From NCBI GenBank assembly GCA_007117695.1, contig SKFZ01000011.1, positions 1 through 59,855 on the forward strand: a stretch of 59,855 nt of DNA. Reading direction: 5' to 3'. The notes beneath the pieces were generated by a model. The model was not told the origin of the DNA. It saw only the letters and a program-made list of their open reading frames with translations, and made no database searches. Below are positions 21,805-31,335 of the stretch, in pieces (position 1 is the first letter of the stretch; each line of letters starts with the position of its first letter). This stretch comes from Bacilli bacterium. GTDB taxonomy: Bacteria; Bacillota_I; Bacilli_A; RF39; UBA660. Made by a program: the position numbers and the translations under genes.

Positions 21805-22571
21805 TATAATTCCTCCTTCTCATCATACATAGTATCTATTAAATCAAATAAATCATCTTTTTCTGCTTCTTCTTCATTATTTTCTTCATCTTTTAATTCA
21901 TCGAAAAGTGGTTTATTCCTATCTGATCTAGTATTAACATGGGCTACATAATCAATTTCTGATTTCTCTTCATCCTCATCTAAAACACCATTCAAATTAA
22001 AGTCTAACTCATCGAAAATATCGCCGTTACCCTCTTCTTCATAATATTGATCATTACTTGAATCATCTTCTAAAGGTGCACTATATAAATCTGTTTCAAG
22101 TTCATCTTCGATAGTACCAAAAGCTTTTTTTCTAATAGCATCAATCGAAAGATCTGTTTTAGTATTATAAATTGGATCTTTTTTATTTTTTTCCCTCACA
22201 TCTTCTTTTAAATAGTTTTTATCCAAAACCCCATATACTGGTGAAATGATAGGTGAAGGTGAAAAATGTTTTTTAGTATCCTTTTTCTCTTTATTTATTT
22301 TATAAGTAGAAACAGGCTTTTTAGGCAGCTCTTTTTTTTCAGCTTTTGGAAGAGTTTCAAAATCCTCATCATCAAACCAAACTTTTTCTTCCTTAGGAAT
22401 ATCTTTTAAAACTTCATTTTCCAAAACTGGCACTTCCTCTTTTTTAACTTCTTTTTCTTCCTCTTTAGGAGGACTAATTTCAACATGCATAACTTCTTTT
22501 TTGACAGGAGCTTCATCCACTTCAACTTCGTCTGTGAACAAATCTTTAAACTTATCAACTAACCCCATCAA
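21804..22571 (-). CDS. Hypothetical acidic, largely disordered cytoplasmic protein
   Basis: 255 aa; E/D/K rich; operon with YtxH/DUF948. Confidence 0.6.
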   Translation of the reverse strand: MMGLVDKFKDLFTDEVEVDEAPVKKEVMHVEISPPKEEEKEVKKEEVPVLENEVLKDIPKEEKVWFDDEDFETLPKAEKKELPKKPVSTYKINKEKKDTKKHFSPSPIISPVYGVLDKNYLKEDVREKNKKDPIYNTKTDLSIDAIRKKAFGTIEDELETDLYSAPLEDDSSNDQYYEEEGNGDIFDELDFNLNGVLDEDEEKSEIDYVAHVNTRSDRNKPLFDELKDEENNEEEAEKDDLFDLIDTMYDEKEEL

Positions 22572-22572
22572 A

Positions 22573-23202
22573 TCACCTACTTTCTAACTCTTCTTGATCA
22601 ACTAATTCAATATATTGTCTACTTAAGTCTGTTTCAATAGTTTCAACCGCTGAGAAAATATCATATGTCTCTTCTCTTGCTGTGAAAAAATCATCATTTA
22701 ACATTAATTCAATAACGTTATCATTAAACTGGACTGTCGATAATATATAAGAAGCATTTAAAATAACATCATTCAACTTTGAATACGTAGTTACTGCCTC
22801 TATTTTTGCAAAATTATACATAAATTGAATATAGTAAAGATCATCTTGCTCCTTAATCAATATGTAACCTTGCTTATCACGGGCATCGATTTCTTTAGAA
22901 TAGTAAGCATCAGAATCTTCTTCAAAATCTACTTCTCTTTGATGAAAATACCCAATAGCATCTATGTATAGGAAATAATAAACACCTTCTGAATAAAACT
23001 TTTCATTTAGATCCGTTGAGTCAATATATGAAACTCCTCTTGGAATATAATATTTGTAACCTCTACCAACTCTATTATAAAGAGTATTATCTTTAGACAA
23101 TACTACATTGACAATGTTGTCGATATCAGATGTATCTATTCTAACTATTGTACAGCCTGAAATCACCGCTGTAAGCAATATTAGAATTAACATTTTTTTC
23201 AT
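22573..23202 (-). CDS. Hypothetical lipoprotein
   Basis: MKKMLILILLTAVISGC lipobox. Confidence 0.7.
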   Translation of the reverse strand: MKKMLILILLTAVISGCTIVRIDTSDIDNIVNVVLSKDNTLYNRVGRGYKYYIPRGVSYIDSTDLNEKFYSEGVYYFLYIDAIGYFHQREVDFEEDSDAYYSKEIDARDKQGYILIKEQDDLYYIQFMYNFAKIEAVTTYSKLNDVILNASYILSTVQFNDNVIELMLNDDFFTAREETYDIFSAVETIETDLSRQYIELVDQEELESR

Positions 23203-23271
23203 AACTCACCACTCTTACTATTAGTATATCAAAATTATATTTTTATCAAAAGAAAATATAATTTTACGTGT

Positions 23272-23913
23272 CTAGTCTTTGTATACTTTGGACACTTGTA
23301 CTTTATATATTTTATCGCCTTTTTGCGAAAACTTTCTTTCATATTCTGTTTGAATATTACCTTTTAAATCTGTTTTATAAAGATCTAGCGAAACATCATT
23401 TATTAAATAACCATGGTTAGAAAAACTTATTAATGAATATTCAAATAACTTTCTATTATCAGTCTTTTGAGTAATAATACATTTTTCTTTAAATATTTTA
23501 TCGTATCTTTTTAAAAATCTATCACTTGTTAGCCTTCTATGCTCGTGCCTATTTTTAGGCCAAGGATCAGAAAAATTCAAATATAGATGGTCTATTTCGC
23601 TATCAAATAGATCTTCAATATTAGTTGCATCAAACCTCATTAAAATTAAATTATCAAACTCAAATTCATCGGCTTTTTTGCAAGCTTTCAATAATACTGT
23701 ATCAAATTTTTCAATACTTATAAAATTAATGCTAGGATACATTTTAGCCATCCCTATTATGAAATCACCTTTACCTGTACCTATTTCTAAATGAATCGGA
23801 TTATCATTTTTAAATATCTTTTTAAAGTTGCCTTTATTATTTTCAGGCTCCTTTATAAAGTATTTTGTTTCCAATAATTTTTTATTAGCATTTTTTATGT
23901 TTCTAAGTCTCAT
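23272..23913 (-). CDS. trmB: tRNA (guanine-N7-)-methyltransferase
   Basis: HLEIGTGKGDFIIGMA...NFSDPWPKNRHEHRRLTSDRFL. Confidence 0.96.
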   Translation of the reverse strand: MRLRNIKNANKKLLETKYFIKEPENNKGNFKKIFKNDNPIHLEIGTGKGDFIIGMAKMYPSINFISIEKFDTVLLKACKKADEFEFDNLILMRFDATNIEDLFDSEIDHLYLNFSDPWPKNRHEHRRLTSDRFLKRYDKIFKEKCIITQKTDNRKLFEYSLISFSNHGYLINDVSLDLYKTDLKGNIQTEYERKFSQKGDKIYKVQVSKVYKD

Positions 23914-23956
23914 GTTATCACCACAATCATTATATCATTTTTTCATTAATATTAAA

Positions 23957-23990
23957 ATTAAAAGAGGAAGAAGATTAAAATCTTCCTCCT
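23957..23990 (-). terminator. Terminator overlapping the 3' end of the DUF2207 gene
   Basis: Minus strand GGAGGAAGATTTTAATCTTCTTCCTCTTTT. Confidence 0.7.
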
Positions 23991-25765
23991 CCACCTCCTC
24001 CACCGAAGGAACCTCCTCCTGATGAGAAGCCTCCCCCTGTTCCTGAAGCAGAAGCCATACTTGAGCTGGCACTAGTGTAAGCTCTTGTTACACTACTATT
24101 TAAACTAGAGTTAAGCGAAACTACTCTTGTAAAATAATATGTATTAAAAGCACTTATGTTAACTTGTTGATCTGGCATTTCTTTGACTTTTATTTCCATA
24201 GTTCTAGCAAGTTTTTTAGCATTTTTAAAAACTAATGCATAAACTAAATACTTTTCCCATAAAACAACTTTAGGTAAATCTCTTTGCTCAAAATTACCAA
24301 AGTCAGTTATAAACTTTTTCAAGCCTTTCCATTTTGCATAATCCTCATTACCTTCTTTAGTCCTTTTCTTAATTAAAGAAACGTAAACTGCAAATAATAT
24401 CCCTAGTACAAAAGGAGTAATAAGATAAATAATCGTTAAATATAAGTAAAGGCCGATTCCAAACAATAACAATAATAAAAATGAATGCAATAAATACTTA
24501 AGATGTTCTTCCCCTTCGTAGAAGAAGTTATATTTTTTAGCCTCAATTGTCGCTTCATCTTTCCATGCATTAAATTTGTTAAAAAAATCTTCGGCATTCT
24601 TTTTAGAATAATCATTAATATCTTTCATAGTTACAGAACCTTTTTTAATGTCTTCGAAAAATAATTCAACTAAAAGTTGATCTGATTTTTTAAGTTTGCT
24701 TTTGTCTGAAACAAACCTTAATCTAAAATCATTTTTCCCCTCTTCTTCAAATGTCACTTTTTTCAAAGCAATCAAATTCATAAGTGCTGCAGACATTTCA
24801 TTTGCAGTTATTTTCTTATTCATTAAATAACCTACGATCTCAGGTCCATAATCATTTGGAAAATCTCTATAATAATCTGTTTTAAATCCGCTTTCATATT
24901 CTTTATCATATTTTTTATACACTTTATACGTTAATGGAATCGTTAAAATAGAGCCCACGATTATTGAAAGTTTTGCTAAATTTCTTTGGATTCTCATTCT
25001 CCTAATAACCTTGTTACGCTCCTCGGCCCACTCTTTTTCTATTTCTAAAATAGTATCCAAAGCGACCATGTTTGTCGTTTTATTAGAGTCTTTTACAGCC
25101 TCTTTATTAAAAACTAACCTAATATCAACAGGTGTATTTGCATTAATAAATTCCGCTGTTAACAATGCATGATCATTATCTATTTCAATATTACCATCAA
25201 CTCTACCATGAGCCCAACCTCTCAAGTCATCAACTTCACCTTCAAAATTAACAATAACCTCGAAATTTCTAATATTCTCTACCATCTCATTTGAAAATAT
25301 TTGCCACCCCAATTCAGCAACATCTTCATGAACTACAGCCATATTATGAATTATATATTCTATATAAAAATCTTTTCCACTTACACTGGGATTATACATC
25401 CTAATAACATCACCTCGGAAAGTATATTTATCAGAATCTCCAGCACTTGGCACACCAGGTGCTACAAGTTCATACTCATTATTCTCGCCAACTGATAAAA
25501 CAGTCAATCTATCCCCATCATAAATTGCACTTCCTTCAAGTGACTCTCTATCTGATGTAAAGGGTCTAGAATTCAATCCTCTATATCTTATTATTCTTTC
25601 AAAACCACTATAAGTACCACCCAAAACAAAGTGTTCCCTAACTCTTAAATCCCCATTTTCCATAACAGTTGCTTCCATTTTAAAGCTGTTAATAGTATCG
25701 GCAAAAACATTAATGGGTGCTAAAATTAAAATAATAAAAAATAATATTAATAAATTTTTTTTCAT
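23975..25765 (-). CDS. DUF2207 domain-containing membrane protein with Gly-rich tail
   Basis: Signal peptide, NG DLRVREHFVLGGTYSGFERIIRYRGL, C-term GGGSFGGGGGGGRF; paired with LemA. Confidence 0.9.
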   Translation of the reverse strand: MKKNLLILFFIILILAPINVFADTINSFKMEATVMENGDLRVREHFVLGGTYSGFERIIRYRGLNSRPFTSDRESLEGSAIYDGDRLTVLSVGENNEYELVAPGVPSAGDSDKYTFRGDVIRMYNPSVSGKDFYIEYIIHNMAVVHEDVAELGWQIFSNEMVENIRNFEVIVNFEGEVDDLRGWAHGRVDGNIEIDNDHALLTAEFINANTPVDIRLVFNKEAVKDSNKTTNMVALDTILEIEKEWAEERNKVIRRMRIQRNLAKLSIIVGSILTIPLTYKVYKKYDKEYESGFKTDYYRDFPNDYGPEIVGYLMNKKITANEMSAALMNLIALKKVTFEEEGKNDFRLRFVSDKSKLKKSDQLLVELFFEDIKKGSVTMKDINDYSKKNAEDFFNKFNAWKDEATIEAKKYNFFYEGEEHLKYLLHSFLLLLLFGIGLYLYLTIIYLITPFVLGILFAVYVSLIKKRTKEGNEDYAKWKGLKKFITDFGNFEQRDLPKVVLWEKYLVYALVFKNAKKLARTMEIKVKEMPDQQVNISAFNTYYFTRVVSLNSSLNSSVTRAYTSASSSMASASGTGGGFSSGGGSFGGGGGGGRF

Positions 25766-25779
25766 AATACTCCTCCTAT

Positions 25780-25805
25780 AAAAAAAGCTCACCGAAGTAA
25801 GCTTA
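25780..25805 (-). terminator. Terminator after lemA
   Basis: Minus strand AAGCTTACTTCGGTGAGCTTTTTTT. Confidence 0.8.
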
Positions 25806-26381
25806 AAATTTCACATCTGGCACTACACGCTCGGCTTCGGTAGCCTCAAAAAATGGTTCTGGCTTAAAGTTGAAAATGCCAGCAATAATATTTGAAGGAA
25901 ACATTTCAATTTTATTTTTGTATTTTAAAACTGCATCATTATAAAATTGTCTTGCATAAGCAATTTTGTCTTCCGTTTCTTTTAAGTTATCTTGCATTTT
26001 TAAGAAACTAGAATCCGCCTTTAACTCTGGGTATGCTTCAGACAATGCAAATAATCTTCCTAAAACTTGTGATAACTCACCATTTGCTTGCATTTCTGCT
26101 TCTTTTGAACCAGATTCAACACTAGAAACTGCTTTATTTCTAGCACTTATAACTGCCTCAAACGTTTCTTTCTCATGCGATGCATAACCTTTAACTGTTT
26201 CAACTAAATTGGGTATTAAATCGGCTCTTCTCTTAATAAGAACCTCGATTTGTGCCCATTGGTCTTGAACAGCATTTCTAAATTTTACTAATTTATTGTA
26301 GTTTGATACTACAAATGCTAAAATCAATAAAATTAAAAAGAAAATAACTCCTAATACAACTAAAACTATCATAAAAATCAC
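25803..26381 (-). CDS. lemA: LemA family protein
   Basis: VSNYNKLVKFRNAVQDQWAQIEVLIKRRADLIPNLVETVKGYA. Confidence 0.95.
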   Translation of the reverse strand: MIFMIVLVVLGVIFFLILLILAFVVSNYNKLVKFRNAVQDQWAQIEVLIKRRADLIPNLVETVKGYASHEKETFEAVISARNKAVSSVESGSKEAEMQANGELSQVLGRLFALSEAYPELKADSSFLKMQDNLKETEDKIAYARQFYNDAVLKYKNKIEMFPSNIIAGIFNFKPEPFFEATEAERVVPDVKF

Positions 26382-26425
26382 TCCACTCTAATATTCATTT
26401 TACTATATTAAATATTAATACGCAA

Positions 26426-26452
26426 TAAAAAAGAAGGTTTTTACCTTCTTGA
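26426..26452 (-). terminator. Terminator after prepilin gene 26441-27817
   Basis: Minus strand AAGAAGGTAAAAACCTTCTTTTTTATT. Confidence 0.8.
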
Positions 26453-27817
26453 AATAGTTAACCTATATGCTTCATCACTACTACCACCACCGGTAGAGTT
26501 AGAATAATCAAGCATTTCACTTACTCCTCTTACTAAAAAAGGTCTTGGTCCTGTTAAGAAATCTTTACTGCCACCATGAAATGTATTAGTTTCTGATAAT
26601 CCATGACCATAACAAATATTTCCACGACAAGCTTGGTCTATATTGTCGCTAGTGTAATTATCATAAAACTTATCCTCTGGAAAAGGACTAAGTAATGAAC
26701 CCCCTATTCGTTTATTGTAACTACTCATTACAAAGTCACTAGGAAGCCCCACCATATTATATACCCCATATTCGTTATTAGTTGTTGAACCACCAACGCT
26801 TATAGAAGAAGAATCGATGCCATATTCTGATTGTGCTAAATAAGAAATTGCAGCCCATTCAGTATTTTTTTGAACTCTAGTACTTAATGTTCCGCTTGGA
26901 AATCCATACGGATTATTCGATGAATTCATACTTGATACTAAAGTATATAAAGTATTTACAGATTGATTAGTTATTACAGAATCTGTACTCTTGCTTGTAA
27001 TTAAATCTAAGTCGCCTGTTAATTGATACTTAGAAGCCCAAAACCCTCTTAAACTCTTTTCTCCAAAAGTAAAAGCAGGATGAACTCGATAACCTTGGCC
27101 TTCTACTGGCGAAGAGACAAATGGTGCACCTTTAACAAATTCAATATCTATTGGATTTTCTTCAACTTTATACTTAAATCTAGGTATCCAAACAAGCTCC
27201 AATAAAATATGATCATTATCAATTATTTCTCCCGGCTCTACATTTAAATAATTGTCCTTGTGAGCTTCATGAACTACTACAGCATTTGCCCAAATACTAT
27301 TTTCATAATCATACCATGGACTTGAATCTGGATTTCGATTATCTGCTTTAACTATATTTGCCCCTTCATATCTAATTGGAATCATCCCTTTATGAAGGTA
27401 AGGTCTGTTTGCAAAACTTGAATCAGCATTCTCAATACAAGGTGCATCATAAAGCCTAACTATATGAGTTTCTATTGGTTTATACGCACACCACTTATCA
27501 AATTCAATTAAAACATCGATATCCCCATCTTCATTAACTACAATTTCACCTACCCCAGTTACCGAACCGCTTATTGGTATGCTAGGTGAAATCGAATCTT
27601 CACTATTACCATCAATTTCATATACTTGATAAATACCAAAGCCACGGCTTGCCTTATCAAGTTCAACTGCATGTACTAGTCCATTAACACTATCCAGGAA
27701 TGATTCTTTTCGCGAGTTATCTATTACACCTCTTATTATCGGTGTAGTAATTCCTGCGATTATTCCTAAAATAACAATTACTGCTAAAAGCTCAACTAGT
27801 GTAAAACCTTTTTTCAT
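26441..27817 (-). CDS. Prepilin-like protein with FGE/C-type-lectin-fold-like head
   Basis: MKKGFTLVELLAVIVILGIIAGITTPIIRGV; head LELVWIPRFKYKV...RGFWASKYQL...NTEWAAISYLAQSEYG...NNEYGVYNMVG...RPFLVRGVSE...AYRLTISRR. Confidence 0.85.
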   Translation of the reverse strand: MKKGFTLVELLAVIVILGIIAGITTPIIRGVIDNSRKESFLDSVNGLVHAVELDKASRGFGIYQVYEIDGNSEDSISPSIPISGSVTGVGEIVVNEDGDIDVLIEFDKWCAYKPIETHIVRLYDAPCIENADSSFANRPYLHKGMIPIRYEGANIVKADNRNPDSSPWYDYENSIWANAVVVHEAHKDNYLNVEPGEIIDNDHILLELVWIPRFKYKVEENPIDIEFVKGAPFVSSPVEGQGYRVHPAFTFGEKSLRGFWASKYQLTGDLDLITSKSTDSVITNQSVNTLYTLVSSMNSSNNPYGFPSGTLSTRVQKNTEWAAISYLAQSEYGIDSSSISVGGSTTNNEYGVYNMVGLPSDFVMSSYNKRIGGSLLSPFPEDKFYDNYTSDNIDQACRGNICYGHGLSETNTFHGGSKDFLTGPRPFLVRGVSEMLDYSNSTGGGSSDEAYRLTISRR

Positions 27818-27824
27818 ATTATCA

Positions 27825-30800
27825 CTATTCCTTTTCAGACAAATTTTTATAGTACTCAAACCTAGCAATTGCATTTTCTTTGTTACCTTTAATTAACGAA
27901 GATGCATTTTCTTCATTAACAACACTTAAAACCTTAAATCTTTTTTGTGACATTAAAAAGTCCTCATAAGAATCAAAGTCAGCTTTTTTATGATCTAAAA
28001 TTAACTTAGAAACTCTAGGATCAAACCTAAAAATCGGGAAATATCCACAGTTTGTAGCATCCTTTTCATACTGAAACCTATTAGCTAATCCACCTTTTAT
28101 ACCATGAGATATACAAGGTGAAAAAGCAATTATAATAGATGGTCCTTCAAAACTTTCTGCTTCCTTAAACGCTTTTAAAACTTGATTTGGGTTAGCACCC
28201 ATATTAACTTGAGCCACATAAACATTAGGATATGTCAAAGCCATCTTAGCTAAGTCTTTGCTATTAGTCTTTTTACCATCATATGAAAAGGCGGCAATAC
28301 TTCCTTTTTTAGTAGCTTTGGATGTTTGACCTCCGGTATTTGAATAAACTTCTGTATCAACTACTAAAATGTTAATGTCTTCTCCACTTGCTAAAACATG
28401 ATCAATTCCTCCAAAACCAATATCATAAGCCCAGCCATCTCCACCTATAGCCCACACACTTGGTTTTTTAATATGATCTTTTAACTCTTTTATTTCATCG
28501 TTTGTATTATCAAAATCAATTTTTTCATATATTTCTTTTGATTTTTCAAAATCATTTTTGCACTCAAGCCATTCATTAAATAGTTTTTGATTTGGATCAT
28601 CATTAGTTTCTTTTATTAATTTTTCTAATTTAGCTCTTTTAAAAGTATTAGCAACTAAGATACCATAACCAAATTCGGCATTATCTTCAAAAAGTGAACT
28701 AGCCCAAGGTACATTATAAGGAGTACTTGGAGCACTGCCTCCGTATATCGAAGAACAACCAGTAGCATTAGCAATAATCATATTATCACCATAAAGTTGA
28801 GTTAATAGTTTTATGTAAGGTGTTTCACCACACCCAGCACAAGCACCAGAAAATTCAAACTTAGGAGTTTTGAATTGACTACCTTTAACTAAACTAGTAT
28901 TAACATCTTTTTTCTCTTTAACTTTATTTAATAAATATTCAAAGTTGCTTTGTTCACCATTATCTAATTGACTTTTAATATCTACCATAGATAAAGCTTT
29001 GTTACCCTTTTTACCAGGGCAAACATTAGCACACACACTACATCCAGTACAATCTTTAATTGAAACTGAAATAGTATATTTATATTTATCTTTATGGTTT
29101 TTATCCATAGGTTCAAGTAATTTATCTAAAACTTTTTCATCGGCATTTGAAACCTCTTCTTCATCTAATAAAAATGGTCTAATAACCCCATGTGGACAAG
29201 CAAGTGAACATAAATTACATTGAATACAATTTTCTTTATCATAACATGGCACTTTATCACTAATAGATCTTTTTTCATATTTACTATTAGCACCCTCAAA
29301 TGTGCCATCTGGGTTTTCATTGAATGCTGAGACTGGTAGTTTATCACCTAGTCCTTTGTTCATAGATAAAACAATATCTTCATCCAACTCTTCTTTAATT
29401 ACTAAATATTCACCATCTGGAATTTCTACTAAAACTAAATTTTCTGAAGCCACTTCAATAGCATTTTGATTGGCCATTACAATTTTAGGTCCTAGTTTAC
29501 TAAAGTTTTCTTCTGCTAAGTCTTTTAATTTTTCTTTGCTTTCATTGTAATCAATCAAATCACTTAAGCTAAATATTACGCTTTCAAAAATCGTACTTAA
29601 CTTACCATCAATTCCTAATTTGTTTGCAATTTTATCTGCATCTATAGTGTAAAAACTAATGTTTTTGTCAATAAGCTTGCGTTTAATATTATCATCTAAG
29701 AAATCTAAGATTTCCTCTTTATTTTTATTAGTATTTAAAATAAACTTCCCATTTTCTTTGATGTTTGCTAAAACATCATACTTATTTAAATATGAGTCTT
29801 TAGTACAAACAACTATTAAAGGATTATCAACATAATAAGTTGATCTGATCTTATCTTTATTGAATCTTAAGTGACCTACCGTTACTCCACCAGATTTTTT
29901 TGAATCATATTGAAAATAACCTTGAACATTGTAAGGAGTATTTTCACCAACAAGTTTAATGATGTTTTTAGAAGCACTAACCATTCCATCACTTCCATAA
30001 CCATAAAGTAAGTACTCACATGATTTTGAAATTTTAAACTTGTTATCAACTTTTAAGCTTAAATTAGTTACATCATCATTTATCCCAATAGTGAAATTGT
30101 TTTTCATATCACTTTTTAAATTATCATATACAGCCTTTATTTGAGCCGGCGTAGTATTTTTAGAAGATAAACCATATCTCCCACCAATAACTTCAACATC
30201 CTTGTTTGAAAACGCATTTTTAACATCTAAGTATAATGGTTCACCAGTAGAACCCTGTTCCTTTGTTCTATCAAGAACCGCAATTTTTTCTACAGAGTTA
30301 GGCAGAGATTCAATAAACTTATCGATTACAAAAGGCCTATACAAATGAACTTCTAATAAACCTACATTTTCACCCATATTATTCAAAGTATCAATTGTCT
30401 CTCTTATAGTTTCACAAACTGAACCCATTGCAACAATGACTCTTGTAGCATTTTCCTCACCGTAATAATTAAAAGGTTTGTATTTCATTCCGGTTAGTTC
30501 GTTTACTTTATCCATATAAAAACTGACATTATCATAAATTTTATCATAAAATTGATTTCTAACTTCTGTTGCTTGAAAATAAACATCATCATTTTGAGCC
30601 ATACCACGCGTTACTGGGTTGCTCGGATTCAAAGAATTTTTTCGAAATTTTTCTAAAGCATCTTTATCAAGCAATTCTTTTAGTTCATGATCTTCTAAAA
30701 GTGTGACATTCGTCAGTTCATGACTAGTTCTAAAACCATCAAAAAAGTGCATAAATGGAATGCTTGATTTTAGTGAACTCAAATGAGCGACTGCAGATAA

Positions 30801-31259
30801 AAGCGCCGCGTCTTGAACTGAAGAAGAAGCTAACATAGCAAAACCAGTTTGTCTTGCTGCATAAACATCTTGATGATCACCCATAATACTAAGAGCATGA
30901 GTAGAAATACTTCTAGCTGCCACATGAATTACTCCAGGCAACATCTCCCCAGCCATTTTATACATATTAGGAATCATTAAAAGAAGCCCTTGACTTGAAG
31001 TAAAAGTAGAAGCTAGGCTCCCTCCTTGTAAAACTCCATGAATCATACCGGCTGCACCCGCTTCACTTTGCATTTCAACAACTCTAACTGAATCGCCAAA
31101 AGCGTTTAATCGTCCTTCAGAACTAAACTTATCTATATTTTCAGCCATCTGGCTAGATGGTGTAATTGGATAAATTCCTGCTACTTCGGTAAATGCGTAT
31201 GATGTATAACTAGCAGCAAAGTTACCATCAACTGTTTTTTTAATCGCCAAAAAAATCAC
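27825..31259 (-). CDS. nifJ: Pyruvate:ferredoxin (flavodoxin) oxidoreductase
   Basis: 1144 aa; two 4Fe-4S clusters CIQCNLCSLACPHGV / CTGCSVCANVCPG; TPP domain GGDGWAYDIGFGG. Confidence 0.98.
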   Translation of the reverse strand: MIFLAIKKTVDGNFAASYTSYAFTEVAGIYPITPSSQMAENIDKFSSEGRLNAFGDSVRVVEMQSEAGAAGMIHGVLQGGSLASTFTSSQGLLLMIPNMYKMAGEMLPGVIHVAARSISTHALSIMGDHQDVYAARQTGFAMLASSSVQDAALLSAVAHLSSLKSSIPFMHFFDGFRTSHELTNVTLLEDHELKELLDKDALEKFRKNSLNPSNPVTRGMAQNDDVYFQATEVRNQFYDKIYDNVSFYMDKVNELTGMKYKPFNYYGEENATRVIVAMGSVCETIRETIDTLNNMGENVGLLEVHLYRPFVIDKFIESLPNSVEKIAVLDRTKEQGSTGEPLYLDVKNAFSNKDVEVIGGRYGLSSKNTTPAQIKAVYDNLKSDMKNNFTIGINDDVTNLSLKVDNKFKISKSCEYLLYGYGSDGMVSASKNIIKLVGENTPYNVQGYFQYDSKKSGGVTVGHLRFNKDKIRSTYYVDNPLIVVCTKDSYLNKYDVLANIKENGKFILNTNKNKEEILDFLDDNIKRKLIDKNISFYTIDADKIANKLGIDGKLSTIFESVIFSLSDLIDYNESKEKLKDLAEENFSKLGPKIVMANQNAIEVASENLVLVEIPDGEYLVIKEELDEDIVLSMNKGLGDKLPVSAFNENPDGTFEGANSKYEKRSISDKVPCYDKENCIQCNLCSLACPHGVIRPFLLDEEEVSNADEKVLDKLLEPMDKNHKDKYKYTISVSIKDCTGCSVCANVCPGKKGNKALSMVDIKSQLDNGEQSNFEYLLNKVKEKKDVNTSLVKGSQFKTPKFEFSGACAGCGETPYIKLLTQLYGDNMIIANATGCSSIYGGSAPSTPYNVPWASSLFEDNAEFGYGILVANTFKRAKLEKLIKETNDDPNQKLFNEWLECKNDFEKSKEIYEKIDFDNTNDEIKELKDHIKKPSVWAIGGDGWAYDIGFGGIDHVLASGEDINILVVDTEVYSNTGGQTSKATKKGSIAAFSYDGKKTNSKDLAKMALTYPNVYVAQVNMGANPNQVLKAFKEAESFEGPSIIIAFSPCISHGIKGGLANRFQYEKDATNCGYFPIFRFDPRVSKLILDHKKADFDSYEDFLMSQKRFKVLSVVNEENASSLIKGNKENAIARFEYYKNLSEKE

Positions 31260-31304
31260 CCCTATTATTAATTATATTATAGCATGTATATATTTTTATA
31301 TAAA

Positions 31305-31335
31305 GAAAAACAAAACCTTAGTTTTGTTTTATCTC
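31305..31335 (-). terminator. Terminator after LamG prepilin gene
   Basis: Minus strand AAAACAAAACTAAGGTTTTGTTTTTC. Confidence 0.75.

Noticed and set aside
23975-24060. Gly-rich GGGGGGGRF tail as an anomaly
   Set aside because: Gly-rich tails are typical of DUF2207 family proteins paired with LemA.
26441-27817. Confirmed diversity-generating retroelement target
   Set aside because: No reverse transcriptase or template repeat seen in the window; kept only as a checkable possibility.
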